Positions 43,813 through 53,644 of a DNA stretch of 64,000 nt are shown piece after piece; position 1 is the stretch's first letter; each line of letters opens with the position of its first letter. The notes under the pieces were generated by a model, which was not told the origin of the DNA, ran no database searches, and saw only the letters and a list, made by a program, of their open reading frames with translations. The translations under genes and the position numbers were made by a program. The stretch comes from Flavobacterium shii (GTDB taxonomy: Bacteria > Bacteroidota > Bacteroidia > Flavobacteriales > Flavobacteriaceae). The stretch lies in contig NZ_JAOZEW010000007.1 of the NCBI RefSeq assembly GCF_025847235.1, positions 124,001-188,000 of the forward strand, given 5' to 3'.

Positions 43813-44556
43813 TTATTTGAAAACTAAATAATCATTTATTTGAGTATATGGCAACAATAATTCTTTAGGCCCATCTGCATACGAAGCAGCTTCATACGAA
43901 TTGTAATAAAGTAGAAGTCCATCTTTGGTATAAAAAATATTTAAGGGCAGATTAAATTTTTCATTTTCGAACATTAATCCAGTTGCATTTATACTTCCAT
44001 TGGTAGGGATTTTATATTTAGTTCGGAATTGTTTTTCGGCGAAAGCCTTGAAATCTTTTTCGCTTTTGAATAATTGATTCGTTGTAATTGATTTACCTGT
44101 TTTGGGGTTAAACAACAAAGAACGATATCCTTGGTATCCATGAGCACCACCAGTAAATGTATAATGGTTAATCTTTATATTTAAAATACTATCAGATTGG
44201 TATTCTAGATTGCCTTCAACTTTGGCCTCCCAGCCAAACTTATCATCAGGGAATTTTGTGTGCATTTCTTCGTAAGAGTTAATAAAAGAAGCAGTCAAAT
44301 CATTATAGTCGGTAGATTGGAATGGTTTGTCTCCAAAATAAATAATTTCTTTTAAAACAGAAAATACTTTTTTATTGATACTGTCTGAAATAATTGGGAT
44401 GTTTTGGGCAATAGGAATTTTTAAGCTAATTTTTGGGCAATTGCTTTTGCAAGGTAGAGTTGATTTCTTTTCGAATGTTTCTTCTTTAAATGAAAGTTCT
44501 TTGGAGCAACTTGTTAGAAACAAAAATGTTACGAGTAAAAAAGTATAATGTTTCAT
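43813..44556 (-). CDS. DUF3298/DUF4163-type lipoprotein
   Basis: The protein has 247 residues. The lipobox L-T-S-C17 follows a short signal peptide. Later motifs (T-F-T-G-G-A-H-G-Y-Q-G-Y-R-S at about 133-146, and L-L-Y-Y-N-S-Y-E-A-A-S-Y-A-D-G-P near the end) define the DUF4163-DUF3298 pair. It is surface- or periplasm-anchored with unknown function. An RsiV-like fold is known for relatives that are anti-sigma factors, but no sigma factor gene is adjacent. Confidence 0.82.
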   Translation of the reverse strand: MKHYTFLLVTFLFLTSCSKELSFKEETFEKKSTLPCKSNCPKISLKIPIAQNIPIISDSINKKVFSVLKEIIYFGDKPFQSTDYNDLTASFINSYEEMHTKFPDDKFGWEAKVEGNLEYQSDSILNIKINHYTFTGGAHGYQGYRSLLFNPKTGKSITTNQLFKSEKDFKAFAEKQFRTKYKIPTNGSINATGLMFENEKFNLPLNIFYTKDGLLLYYNSYEAASYADGPKELLLPYTQINDYLVFK

Positions 44557-44661
44557 CTTAAAAAGTGTTAATTAAATACAAAGGTATTAACTTGTAACTT
44601 GATTAAAATAAATTAAAGGGTAAATTTGTAGCGCATTTTAGTGCTTTAAAAATATAAAGAT

Positions 44662-45804
44662 ATGAAATTCAATACGAAAGTTATACATGGTGGACAACAT
44701 CATGATCCAAGTACAGGAGCTGTTATGCCTCCAGTGTATCAAACATCAACATTTATCCAGACAAGCCCAGGACAGCCTCTAGGAGATTATGAATATAGCA
44801 GAGCGTCAAATCCAACGAGAACTGCTCTGGAAAATGCTTTGGCAAGTATCGAAAACGGAACACGCGGATTGGCTTTTTCATCAGGATTAGCAGCGACTGA
44901 TTGTGTTTTGCGTTCGTTTAAAGCTGGAGATGAAATCATAGCAATGGATGATTTATATGGAGGGACATATCGTATGTTTACTCGTATATATAAAGATTCT
45001 GGAATAAAATTCCATTTTGTAGATATGAATGATATCGCAAAATTTAAATCTTTGATAAACGAAAATACAAAATTGGTTTGGGTAGAAACACCTACAAACC
45101 CGTTGATGAAATTGGCAGACATTCAGGAAATTGCCAAAATTACGAAGGAGAATAAAATATTATTTGCAGTTGATAATACATTTGCAACACCATATTTGCA
45201 AAAACCATTAGATTTAGGAGCGGACATTGTAATGCACTCTGCAACCAAATATTTAGGAGGACATTCGGATGTTATTGCAGGAGCTTTAATTGTAAAAGAC
45301 GAGGCTTTAGGAGAGCAATTGCATTTTCAACAATTTGCTACAGGTGCAACTTTAGGTCCAATGGATAGTTTCTTGGTGTTAAGAGGAATTAAAACACTTC
45401 ATTTAAGAGTGCAAAGACATTGTGAAAATGGAGAGAAAGTGGTGGAGTTTTTAAATAACCATCCTAAAATTAAAACGGTTTATTATCCAGGTTTGCCAGA
45501 TCACCCTTTTCATGAAATTGCCAAAAAGCAAATGAAAGCTTTTGGCGGAATGGTTTCTTTTACTTTTACTTCTGGTAAGAAAGAAGACTCGATTGTTTTC
45601 TTAGAAAAGTTAAAAGTATTTACTCTGGCAGAGTCTTTGGGTGGAGTAGAGTCTTTGGCAAATCATCCTGCTTTAATGACTCATGCTTCGATTCCTGCAG
45701 ATAAGAGAGCGGAAGTTGGAATTACCGATGATTTGGTTCGATTAAGTGTAGGTATAGAAGACGCGGAAGATTTAATTGCCGATTTAAAACAAGCATTAGA
45801 ATAA
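44662..45804 (+). CDS. Cystathionine gamma-synthase/lyase-type PLP enzyme
   Basis: The protein has 380 residues. The PLP lysine lies in H-S-A-T-K-Y-L-G-G-H-S-D at about 190-201. The N-terminal Y-S-R-x-x-N-P-T motif and L-A-E-S-L-G-G-V-E-S near the C-terminus are typical of the Cys/Met metabolism family. It acts in methionine synthesis or reverse transsulfuration. The exact activity (gamma-synthase or lyase) cannot be set from sequence alone. Confidence 0.92.
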   Translation: MKFNTKVIHGGQHHDPSTGAVMPPVYQTSTFIQTSPGQPLGDYEYSRASNPTRTALENALASIENGTRGLAFSSGLAATDCVLRSFKAGDEIIAMDDLYGGTYRMFTRIYKDSGIKFHFVDMNDIAKFKSLINENTKLVWVETPTNPLMKLADIQEIAKITKENKILFAVDNTFATPYLQKPLDLGADIVMHSATKYLGGHSDVIAGALIVKDEALGEQLHFQQFATGATLGPMDSFLVLRGIKTLHLRVQRHCENGEKVVEFLNNHPKIKTVYYPGLPDHPFHEIAKKQMKAFGGMVSFTFTSGKKEDSIVFLEKLKVFTLAESLGGVESLANHPALMTHASIPADKRAEVGITDDLVRLSVGIEDAEDLIADLKQALE

Positions 45805-45815
45805 GATTAATTAAG

Positions 45816-45863
45816 ATATATACAAAAAAACCAACATTTAAGTGTTGGTTTTTTTGTATATAT
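45816..45863. terminator. Bidirectional terminator between convergent genes
   Basis: A perfect 21-bp stem (45816-45836 with 45843-45863) carries a six-base loop and a seven-T tract within each strand's 3' arm. It serves the PLP enzyme gene and the convergent outer-membrane-protein gene, whose stop lies at its edge. Confidence 0.92.
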
Positions 45864-46658
45864 TTAAAAATCTAAGTAATATGCGTATCCAAAGGTAAAC
45901 CAAACTTGCGCATCGTTGGATTTATTTTCTTTGTAAATTTCTTTGTTTGGGTTTAATCCATCCACCCAATCCGAGTTGTAATATTGGAATCTGGCTTCGA
46001 ATAATAGGTCATGTAAAGGAGCTAATTTATAATGCACCCCAATTCCGGTAGTAAATGATAAAACGGTTCCGCTTTGGTTTGAAAAACCATGTGCATGACC
46101 ATCTGATGGAGTTAGGTATTTATAAAAGGTGGTTGCTGGATTTCCTAAAGGTCCTAGTTTTGAACTTGCTTTGGCGTTGTAATAACTAACTTGTATTCCT
46201 GCACTTATATAAGGGCTGAATGCACCAATTGTATTTTCGAAATCATGAATTTTCATAAATGGAGAATACTCTAATTGTGTGCCAATATTTGCCAAAGATG
46301 TGCTTCCACTCATGGCTTTAAGTTGTATAACACCTATTTTATTAGGGTTGCCATTAACTGTTTCTCCAAAATGATGTAGATTAGTATGACTGTAGGAGAT
46401 TTCAGAGCGAACTTTAAAATGTTCATTGAAATAAGTTTCATGTTTAGCATTGTACGAAAAGTTTAAAAAATGTACAAGCCCAATTCCAAATCCTGTATTT
46501 CCAACATTTGTAGTATAGTTGTTTCTTTGACCGTAATCAGATTTGAAAGATACAGGTCCAGAAATAATACCAATTTCATGTGCTAGTTTAGATTGTGCTA
46601 CGGTATTATGTAAAAAAGTAAACGAAATTAATAATGAGAGGGCTGTCTTTTTGAACAT
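45864..46658 (-). CDS. Outer-membrane beta-barrel protein, THC0290_0291-like family
   Basis: The protein has 264 residues. The signal peptide ends at about 21 (T-V-A-Q). The mature protein shows alternating beta strands with aromatic girdles and ends in Y-Y-L-D-F, the usual outer-membrane barrel terminus. It is a small family found mainly in Flavobacteriia, with unknown function. A minus-strand TATCTTTG element lies at 46689-46682. Confidence 0.78.
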   Translation of the reverse strand: MFKKTALSLLISFTFLHNTVAQSKLAHEIGIISGPVSFKSDYGQRNNYTTNVGNTGFGIGLVHFLNFSYNAKHETYFNEHFKVRSEISYSHTNLHHFGETVNGNPNKIGVIQLKAMSGSTSLANIGTQLEYSPFMKIHDFENTIGAFSPYISAGIQVSYYNAKASSKLGPLGNPATTFYKYLTPSDGHAHGFSNQSGTVLSFTTGIGVHYKLAPLHDLLFEARFQYYNSDWVDGLNPNKEIYKENKSNDAQVWFTFGYAYYLDF

Positions 46659-46981
46659 TAGGTTTAATTTTCTAATCGCGACAAAGATATAAAAACATCA
46701 TTCAAATCATAAAAAAATCATAAAAATAATATTAGTAAGGAAGTGTGTTGTTTTAACTCTAATACTATAACGTTTTCGTGTAAAACATTGCATCAAAAAT
46801 ATGTATTTTAAAAATTTAGTATTAATAATATAATTCTATCCATAATTTATAAAATATCAACCCCAATTTCTTTATAAGACGTATATTTGTAGAAAATAAC
46901 AAAAAGCCGCTTTTATGTGAGTTTTCTGTTGTTTGGTTGAGTAAATAATAGAATTAATTTATTTGATAATTTTTTTATAAA
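46659..46981. other. Divergent intergenic region upstream of gdhA
   Basis: Two -7 elements can be seen: TATCTTTG on the minus strand (46689-46682) for the outer-membrane protein, and TATATTTG on the plus strand (46882-46889) for gdhA, which would give an 85-base leader. Clear -33 TTG partners are missing. No ORF or RNA gene is visible in the remaining AT-rich DNA. Confidence 0.45.
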
Positions 46982-48325
46982 ATGAAACAAAAAATAAATG
47001 AATTTATGGCTCTTGTAGAGTCAAAAAATCCAAATGAACCTGAGTTTATTCAAGCAGTTAGAGAATTTGCCGAAACGGTAATTCCATTTATTGCTGAACA
47101 AAAAAAATATGATGGTAAGAACTTGCTTCTTAGAATCGCAGAGCCAGAACGTTCTATAATATTTAGAGTGCCGTGGGTAGATGATAAAGGAGAAATTATT
47201 GTTAACAGAGGTTTTAGAATTCAGATGAATTCGGCTATCGGACCATATAAAGGAGGAATTAGATTTCATCATACGGTAAATTTATCTGTTTTAAAGTTTT
47301 TGGCTTTTGAGCAAGTATTTAAAAACAGTTTGACAACACTTCCTATGGGTGGTGGAAAAGGAGGTTCTGATTTTGATCCTGAAGGAAAATCTGATGGCGA
47401 AATCATGCGTTTCTGTCAATCATTCATGACTGAGTTATGTCGTCATATTGGACCAGACTTAGATGTTCCTGCTGGAGATATTGGTGTTGGAGCCAGAGAG
47501 ATTGGTTATTTATTTGGTCAATACAAAAGAATTAAAAATGAGTTTACTGGAGTTTTAACTGGAAAAGGAATTGCTTATGGCGGTTCATTAATTAGACCAG
47601 AAGCTACAGGATATGGTGTTGTGTATTTCACAGACCAAATGTTACGTACTATCGGACATGAAATTAAAGGAAAAAGAGTTGCGATTTCAGGATTTGGTAA
47701 CGTTGCCTGGGGTGTAGCTTTGAAGATAAATGAATTGGGAGGGAAGTTGGTAACAATTTCTGGACCTGATGGGTATATCTATGACGAAGAAGGAATTTCT
47801 GGAGAGAAAATCGAGCACATGGTCGAAATGAGAGCAAGTGGAAACAATAAAGCTGAGCTTTATGTTAAGAAATATCCAAATGCTCAATTCCATAAAGGAA
47901 AAAGCCCATGGGAAGTAAAAGTAGATATTGCTATTCCATGTGCAACACAAAATGAATTGAACGAAGAAGATGCTAAGAAATTAATTGCAAATGGCGTTAT
48001 ATGTGTTACTGAAGCAGCAAATATGCCATGTACACTTGATGCAATAAAACAATTTGTAGGTAAGAAAGTTCTTTTTGCTCCAGGAAAAGCAGCAAACGCT
48101 GGTGGAGTTGCGGCTTCTGGATTAGAAATGACTCAAAATTCAATTCGTTTAAACTGGACAAGTGAAGAAGTGGATGTTAGATTAAAAGATATAATGATAG
48201 GAATCCATAACCAATGTAAGAAATACGGTGTTGGTGCAGATGGCTACGTAAATTATGTAAAAGGAGCTAATATTGCTGGATTTGTAAAAGTAGCAGATGC
48301 TATGCTTGCTCAGGGAGTAGTGTAG
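46982..48325 (+). CDS. gdhA: NADP-type glutamate dehydrogenase
   Basis: The protein has 447 residues, hexameric type. It aminates 2-oxoglutarate to glutamate. The catalytic lysine lies in P-M-G-G-G-K-G-G-S at about 121-129, with G-P-D-L-D-V-P-A-G-D-I-G following and the cofactor segment S-G-F-G-N-V-A-W-G at about 236-244. The length fits the NADPH-specific biosynthetic class. It is monocistronic, with a terminator directly after it. Confidence 0.97.
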   Translation: MKQKINEFMALVESKNPNEPEFIQAVREFAETVIPFIAEQKKYDGKNLLLRIAEPERSIIFRVPWVDDKGEIIVNRGFRIQMNSAIGPYKGGIRFHHTVNLSVLKFLAFEQVFKNSLTTLPMGGGKGGSDFDPEGKSDGEIMRFCQSFMTELCRHIGPDLDVPAGDIGVGAREIGYLFGQYKRIKNEFTGVLTGKGIAYGGSLIRPEATGYGVVYFTDQMLRTIGHEIKGKRVAISGFGNVAWGVALKINELGGKLVTISGPDGYIYDEEGISGEKIEHMVEMRASGNNKAELYVKKYPNAQFHKGKSPWEVKVDIAIPCATQNELNEEDAKKLIANGVICVTEAANMPCTLDAIKQFVGKKVLFAPGKAANAGGVAASGLEMTQNSIRLNWTSEEVDVRLKDIMIGIHNQCKKYGVGADGYVNYVKGANIAGFVKVADAMLAQGVV

Positions 48326-48342
48326 TCCTTAAAAATAAAATT

Positions 48343-48383
48343 AAATGCCTCCATTCGGATTTTCGAATCGGAGGCATTTTTTT
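48343..48383 (+). terminator. Terminator after gdhA
   Basis: The stem AAATGCCTCC plus ATTCG (48343-48357) pairs with 48364-48379 with one bulged base, closes a six-base loop and ends in a T-run. Confidence 0.9.
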
Positions 48384-48454
48384 ATTTATAGCAGAACAAA
48401 ATTCAAATACTTTCGTTTGTATTATATTTGTGAAACCAATTTTAGGTATAAATA

Positions 48455-50740
48455 ATGGAAAAAAAGTTTTTTTACATCTTGTTCTTATTGTTGATGCAAT
48501 TAGGTTTTGCACAAAACAAATTGCTGTGGCAAGGTTATTTCTCTTATAACCAGATTAAAGATATTTCAGATTCTCCTGCAGTAATTTATGCAGCTACAGA
48601 AAATGCATTGTTTTCTAAAAATATAACGACAAATATAATCAAGACAACAAATACTGTTGATGGTCTTTCGGGGCAAACTATTTCGTCTTTATATCATAGT
48701 GAATCGTTTCGTAAAACACTTATTGGATATGAGAATGGATTGATGATAGTTATTAATGAAGTTGATGGAAGTATCGTAAAAGTAGTCGATATCATTAATA
48801 AACAACTTCCTGCCAATCTAAAAAAAATAAATCATTTCATGGAATATAATGGAGTAGTTTATGTTTCATGCGATTTTGGAATTGTTCAGTTTAATCTAAA
48901 GACATTGCAATTTGGAGATACTTACTTCATTGGAGATAATGGAACTCAGATTAGTGTAAGACAAACTACAATTTTCGACGGATTTATCTATGCAGCTACT
49001 AATAGCGGAATAAGAAGAGCTAATAGTACAAGCTCTAATTTAATTGATTACAATCAGTGGATTGTTGTTGCGGCTGGCGATTGGTCTAGTGTTGAAACAT
49101 TAGATACGGAGCTTATTGCAATAAATTCAGGTGGATATATTCATCGTTACAACTCGAATGCATTTGTTGGTTTTTTACAATTGTCACAAACTTCTACGGA
49201 TATGCGTGCCAAAAATCATAATTTGTTTGTAACAACCCCAAGTACGGTTTATGTTTATAATAATCAAATGGTTTTGAATCGTCAAATAAAAAATAGCGAT
49301 GTTTCGACCATACCAGTGAGTTTTACTTGTGCAACTACAGTGGGAAATAATATATATATCGGTACAGATGGGAATGGTCTCTTTTCATCTGCACTTTTAG
49401 GTGGAGCTTCAATATTTGAAAACACGATGCCTGCAGGTCCAGTTCGGAATAATATTTTTGCTATAAATGTTACACCAAATTCGCTTTGGGCGGTTTATGG
49501 AGATTATAATGTTAGTTATAACCCTTATCCTTTGGATAGCTATGGAATTAGCAAATTTAATGCCGCCGGATGGTTGAATATCCCATATGAAAAAGTACTT
49601 CAAGCAAAGTCTATAACAAGAATTATTGTTAATCCTAGTAATGAAAATCAAGTATATGCAAGTTCATTTTTCTCAGGATTGCTAAAGATAGAAAATGATA
49701 CTCCTTCAATTTTATACAATCAATCGAATAGCGGCTTAGAGACCCTTACTTTTGCGGGTCCCAACTATATTGATGTTAGGATAAATGGAACTGCTTTTGA
49801 TAAATCAGGAAATTTATGGGTAACCAACAGTTTAATCAAAAATGGATTAAAGGTTTTGAGAACTAACGGACAGTGGCAAATATTTCCTATTAGTACGGTT
49901 CTTATTAAACCTGAGGACGCCAGTTTTAGTAATGTAGCTATAGATAAGAATAACACAAAATGGATTGGTTCATATAGAGATGGTGTAATTGGTTTTAACG
50001 AAGGTTCAAATACATTCAAAAAGATTACTGTAGGTCTAGATAATGGGAATTTACCAATTGTAGATGTAAGAGCGGTTGCTGTAGATGCTAAAAATCAGCT
50101 TTGGATAGGTACAACAAGAGGGCTTCGTGTTTTGAGTAATGTAAATAATTTTCAAACAGAAAATCAACTAAAAACAAATCCTATAATCATAATGGATGAT
50201 GGTTTGGCTCAAGAATTACTGTATGAGCAATTTATCTCGGCAATTGTTGTAGATGGTGTAAACAATAAATGGATTGGAACCTCAGATTCTGGAGTATTTT
50301 TTGTTTCGCCAAATGGTCAGGAAACCAAATATCATTTTACTATAAATAATTCGCCATTACCAAGTAATCAGGTTAATGATATTGGTATAAATAGCGTTAC
50401 AGGAGAAGTTTACATCGCGACAAACAAAGGGATGGTTTCGTTTAAAGGAATCGCTACCGAAGCCAATGAGAATTTAAACAACGTATATGTATATCCTAAT
50501 CCTGTACGCCCAGAATTTTCGGGAACGGTAAAAATTGCAGGATTACTCGATAAAGCCAATATTAAAATTACAGATATTGAAGGTAATTTGGTTTACGAAA
50601 CAACATCTGAGGGAGGAACAATTGAATGGGATACGACCGCTTTTGGAAAATACAAAGTAGCCTCAGGTGTGTATATGATTGTAGTTTCTGCTCAGGACGG
50701 AGGAGAAACCAAAGTTAAGAAAGTAATGATTATACGATAG
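48455..50740 (+). CDS. porZ: PorZ-like beta-propeller protein with type IX sorting domain
   Basis: The protein has 761 residues. The signal peptide ends at about 19 (G-F-A-Q). Repeated strands such as A-A-T-E-N-A-L-F, G-V-V-Y-V-S-C-D-F-G, W-I-G-T-T-R-G-L-R and W-I-G-T-S-D-S-G mark two beta-propeller domains. The last 80 residues (V-Y-V-Y-P-N-P-V ... K-K-V-M-I-I-R) are a type A C-terminal sorting domain. PorZ is a surface component of the type IX secretion system that binds lipopolysaccharide. A TATATTTG -7 box lies at 48423-48430. Confidence 0.9.
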   Translation: MEKKFFYILFLLLMQLGFAQNKLLWQGYFSYNQIKDISDSPAVIYAATENALFSKNITTNIIKTTNTVDGLSGQTISSLYHSESFRKTLIGYENGLMIVINEVDGSIVKVVDIINKQLPANLKKINHFMEYNGVVYVSCDFGIVQFNLKTLQFGDTYFIGDNGTQISVRQTTIFDGFIYAATNSGIRRANSTSSNLIDYNQWIVVAAGDWSSVETLDTELIAINSGGYIHRYNSNAFVGFLQLSQTSTDMRAKNHNLFVTTPSTVYVYNNQMVLNRQIKNSDVSTIPVSFTCATTVGNNIYIGTDGNGLFSSALLGGASIFENTMPAGPVRNNIFAINVTPNSLWAVYGDYNVSYNPYPLDSYGISKFNAAGWLNIPYEKVLQAKSITRIIVNPSNENQVYASSFFSGLLKIENDTPSILYNQSNSGLETLTFAGPNYIDVRINGTAFDKSGNLWVTNSLIKNGLKVLRTNGQWQIFPISTVLIKPEDASFSNVAIDKNNTKWIGSYRDGVIGFNEGSNTFKKITVGLDNGNLPIVDVRAVAVDAKNQLWIGTTRGLRVLSNVNNFQTENQLKTNPIIIMDDGLAQELLYEQFISAIVVDGVNNKWIGTSDSGVFFVSPNGQETKYHFTINNSPLPSNQVNDIGINSVTGEVYIATNKGMVSFKGIATEANENLNNVYVYPNPVRPEFSGTVKIAGLLDKANIKITDIEGNLVYETTSEGGTIEWDTTAFGKYKVASGVYMIVVSAQDGGETKVKKVMIIR

Positions 50741-50857
50741 TTTTCAATATCAGTTTTTAGTTTCAGTCTCGGTAATCTGTGCAGAGCTTTTAGTTCTAAA
50801 AATCTAAGTAAGTCCAACATATTTTAAGTAAGTCTAAAAAAATCTAAGAAGTTTATT

Positions 50858-51571
50858 TTGCAAGTAAAAACCAAAGCAATTGTCATTTCGGCTATAAAAT
50901 TTCAGGAGAAAAGCTTGATAGCTAAATGTTTTACACTTTCTCATGGTTTAAAGACTTATTTTGTACGAGATGCTTTTTCTACTCGAAAATCCAGTCAAAA
51001 AATTGCTTATTTTCAGCCTTTGACTATTCTTGAAATTGAAGCGGTTCATAAGAACAAAGGGACGTTAGAAAATTTTAAAGAAATAAAAATTGGGATTCCT
51101 TTCCAGACTATTCATACCGACATTGTAAAAAGTACGATTGTAATGTTCTTGTCCGAGATTTTACATTATTCTATCCAGGAAGAAGAGAAGAACGAATCTC
51201 TTTTTATTTTCTTAGAAACAGCATTGTTTTGGTTGGATCAGCATGATGAAATCACCAATTTTCATTTGATATTAATGTTGGAAACTACTAAATATTTAGG
51301 TTTTTATCCTGATGTTTCAGATGTTGATTTGCCATTTTTTGAGATGAACGAAGGAGTCTTTACGCTTTTTCATGGATTAAGTGCGTTAACAGAGCACGAA
51401 ACCAATTTGTTTAAGAAGCTTATTGATTTAAAATTCGATAATGATCAAAAAGTCTTTCATGTTATTGAGAGGCAACTACTTTTAAAGATCTTAATCGACT
51501 ATTATAGTTTTCATCTTGATGGCTTTAAAAGGCCTAAATCACTAGAGGTTTTGAAAGAAATATTTTCTTAA
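50858..51571 (+). CDS. recO: DNA repair protein RecO
   Basis: The protein has 237 residues, starting at a TTG codon. No ATG fits, and M-Q-V-K-T-K-A-I-V-I-S matches the RecO N-terminus. An OB-fold (1-80) precedes a helical domain. RecO helps RecR load RecA onto SSB-coated DNA. The zinc-finger cysteines of some RecO proteins are absent, as is common in Bacteroidota. It lies downstream of porZ, across a gap with AT-rich repeats. Confidence 0.9.
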   Translation: MQVKTKAIVISAIKFQEKSLIAKCFTLSHGLKTYFVRDAFSTRKSSQKIAYFQPLTILEIEAVHKNKGTLENFKEIKIGIPFQTIHTDIVKSTIVMFLSEILHYSIQEEEKNESLFIFLETALFWLDQHDEITNFHLILMLETTKYLGFYPDVSDVDLPFFEMNEGVFTLFHGLSALTEHETNLFKKLIDLKFDNDQKVFHVIERQLLLKILIDYYSFHLDGFKRPKSLEVLKEIFS

Positions 51572-51699
51572 AAACGGACTCCTATTTTTATATATTTGCG
51601 TGCGGTAATTTTTTATAAAATTTTGAAAATTTCAATCTTTTATATTTAATTTCTAGCATATTATTCATACTTAACTATAAAACTTTAAAAAAAGGGTCT

Positions 51700-53595
51700 A
51701 TGAAGAAAATTACTTTTTCGATTATTTTACTTTTATTAGTAAGCGTTTCAGTCTTTTCCCAAAGGAAATATGATGAAATAATTAAAACAGAGAACAATGT
51801 GCAAGACATGGTTCAAAATGAAATTACAGGGATTGTTGTTTTTAAAGAAGGCGGTACTGTAAAGGGGTTAGATCCGGAAACTAAACAAATAGTTTGGACT
51901 TTGACCAAAGATGATTTTGGAGCTACTTCAGCAGGAGATATTTTAAGCGATCCTGATTTCGGTAAAGTTTTTAAGGATAAAAGTGCTTTAACAAGCGTAG
52001 GTGGAAGCCCTTATGTTGAGGCTTATATTAATAGTAAATATATAATTATTAATACCGACACTGGTAAGATTGTATACAACTCTTCTAAAGAGTCTTTTTG
52101 GGTAACTCAATCGGATTTTATTCCAGAAACAGATGAGTATCTGCTTACTTTGAAAAAAGATGGAGATATGGCTATTGCCTTGTTGGATATGAAAACAGGT
52201 GAGTTGAAATGGAATACTACTGTTGATAAAGCAAAATCGCTATTTAGTTTCTCATTAAAAGAGTCTGCAAATACAAATATTGCTAAAATAAACGGTTCAG
52301 TAATTTATTATTTATTATACGGAAAGTTATATTCTTTTGATAGAAATTCAGGGAAACTAAATTGGAAAGCAGAAGAAGATTACTCAAAATTCTTTTTAAC
52401 TCAAAATGATAAAAATATAGTTGTAGTTAATAGTAAAGGAATTTTTTCGACTAAACAATACTTGAATGTTTTAAGTACGGATAATGGAAAAAGTATCTGG
52501 AAAGAATCTATTAAAACAAAACGTGTTGTTTATTTAGAAGACTGGGGTACAAAATTATTAATTGCACATTATAGTGGTTTTAATTTTTATGATTTAAAAA
52601 CTGGAGAGAAAATCTGGAAAAAAGATGCTCGTGGAGATGGATTGAAAAGAGTTATTCCGATAGAGCAAGACTTCTTGTATGTTGCAGAGAATGAAATGAT
52701 GTTAATCAATAAAGATGGAGAAAAACTTTGGAAAAAGTTTATTGAAATTTCAGATGATAAAGAAGATCCGATTTATTATTTAGGGAAAGTTGGTGAAAAA
52801 GTAATGTACCTTACAGGGACTTATGGTAACATGGTTGACTATAAAACGGGTGCTAAACTTTGGAAACGTAATATTAAATTTAACAAAGATCGTCCAGTAT
52901 TACCAACTTATGATGAAGGGACAAATTCATATTTGGTTTACAATGATGAAAAATTATTCAAGTTTGATCCAAGTATAAGCGACAAGCCTGAGCCTTTTGC
53001 TAAAGTAAATATCAAAAAAGAAAAAGAATTAAACAGTATCGAATTGTTTCCTTGGGGAGTAGTTCTTTCTGGACCAGTTGAGGTAATGGGGGTTAATATG
53101 GATGGAACTGTAAAATACCATTTAACTTATAGCCAACCAGGAGAAACAGGAAGACGTTTTATTAAAGGAGCTTCGATGGTAGGTAGTTTTGCTCTTGGTG
53201 CTGCTGCAGTAGGAAGTGTGGTAAAAGGAGGAGAAATAACAATGGAATTCCGTGATCAACAAGGAAATCTTGAATCATCAGTTGTGTTGAGAAAAGAGAA
53301 TAAAGCTAATATGGCACAAGCAGAAGGTTATGCAGCAGGAGCAGCAGCTTTAGGATTGGTAACTGCTAAATTTGGTTCTCGTTTTAAAGCAATGAAACAA
53401 AATAGAGATTTCTCTTATATTTTTGCAAAAGCAGATTCAGGAGAAAAAATGCTTGTAAAAATCAGAAAAGTTGATGGAATAGAGCTTGATAAAATTACTT
53501 TTAATAATAATCAACCTCAATACGAAATTGACCCTGCGACACAAAATATTTTTTACGTGTCTGATAAATCTATTCAAATTTTTAATAAGAAATAA
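51700..53595 (+). CDS. Exported PQQ-like beta-propeller protein
   Basis: The protein has 631 residues with a signal peptide (cleavage near 20, V-F-S-Q). At least six units of the form D-x-x-T-G-K-x-x-W (for example D-M-K-T-G-E-L-K-W, D-L-K-T-G-E-K-I-W, D-Y-K-T-G-A-K-L-W) indicate a PQQ-type propeller like BamB. Residues about 480-560 add glycine/alanine-rich segments that could be membrane-associated. A TATATTTG element at 51591-51598 precedes a 100-base leader. Confidence 0.82.
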   Translation: MKKITFSIILLLLVSVSVFSQRKYDEIIKTENNVQDMVQNEITGIVVFKEGGTVKGLDPETKQIVWTLTKDDFGATSAGDILSDPDFGKVFKDKSALTSVGGSPYVEAYINSKYIIINTDTGKIVYNSSKESFWVTQSDFIPETDEYLLTLKKDGDMAIALLDMKTGELKWNTTVDKAKSLFSFSLKESANTNIAKINGSVIYYLLYGKLYSFDRNSGKLNWKAEEDYSKFFLTQNDKNIVVVNSKGIFSTKQYLNVLSTDNGKSIWKESIKTKRVVYLEDWGTKLLIAHYSGFNFYDLKTGEKIWKKDARGDGLKRVIPIEQDFLYVAENEMMLINKDGEKLWKKFIEISDDKEDPIYYLGKVGEKVMYLTGTYGNMVDYKTGAKLWKRNIKFNKDRPVLPTYDEGTNSYLVYNDEKLFKFDPSISDKPEPFAKVNIKKEKELNSIELFPWGVVLSGPVEVMGVNMDGTVKYHLTYSQPGETGRRFIKGASMVGSFALGAAAVGSVVKGGEITMEFRDQQGNLESSVVLRKENKANMAQAEGYAAGAAALGLVTAKFGSRFKAMKQNRDFSYIFAKADSGEKMLVKIRKVDGIELDKITFNNNQPQYEIDPATQNIFYVSDKSIQIFNKK

Positions 53596-53605
53596 AAAAT
53601 CTTAC

Positions 53606-53640
53606 GGCCATCAGGATTTACTTCTGATGGCCTTTTTTTT
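53606..53640 (+). terminator. Terminator after the propeller gene
   Basis: The stem GGCCATCAG with CTGATGGCC (53606-53614 with 53624-53632) closes a nine-base loop and is followed by eight T. It ends only four bases before the ATG of the next gene at 53645. Confidence 0.9.
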
Positions 53641-53644
53641 GCCT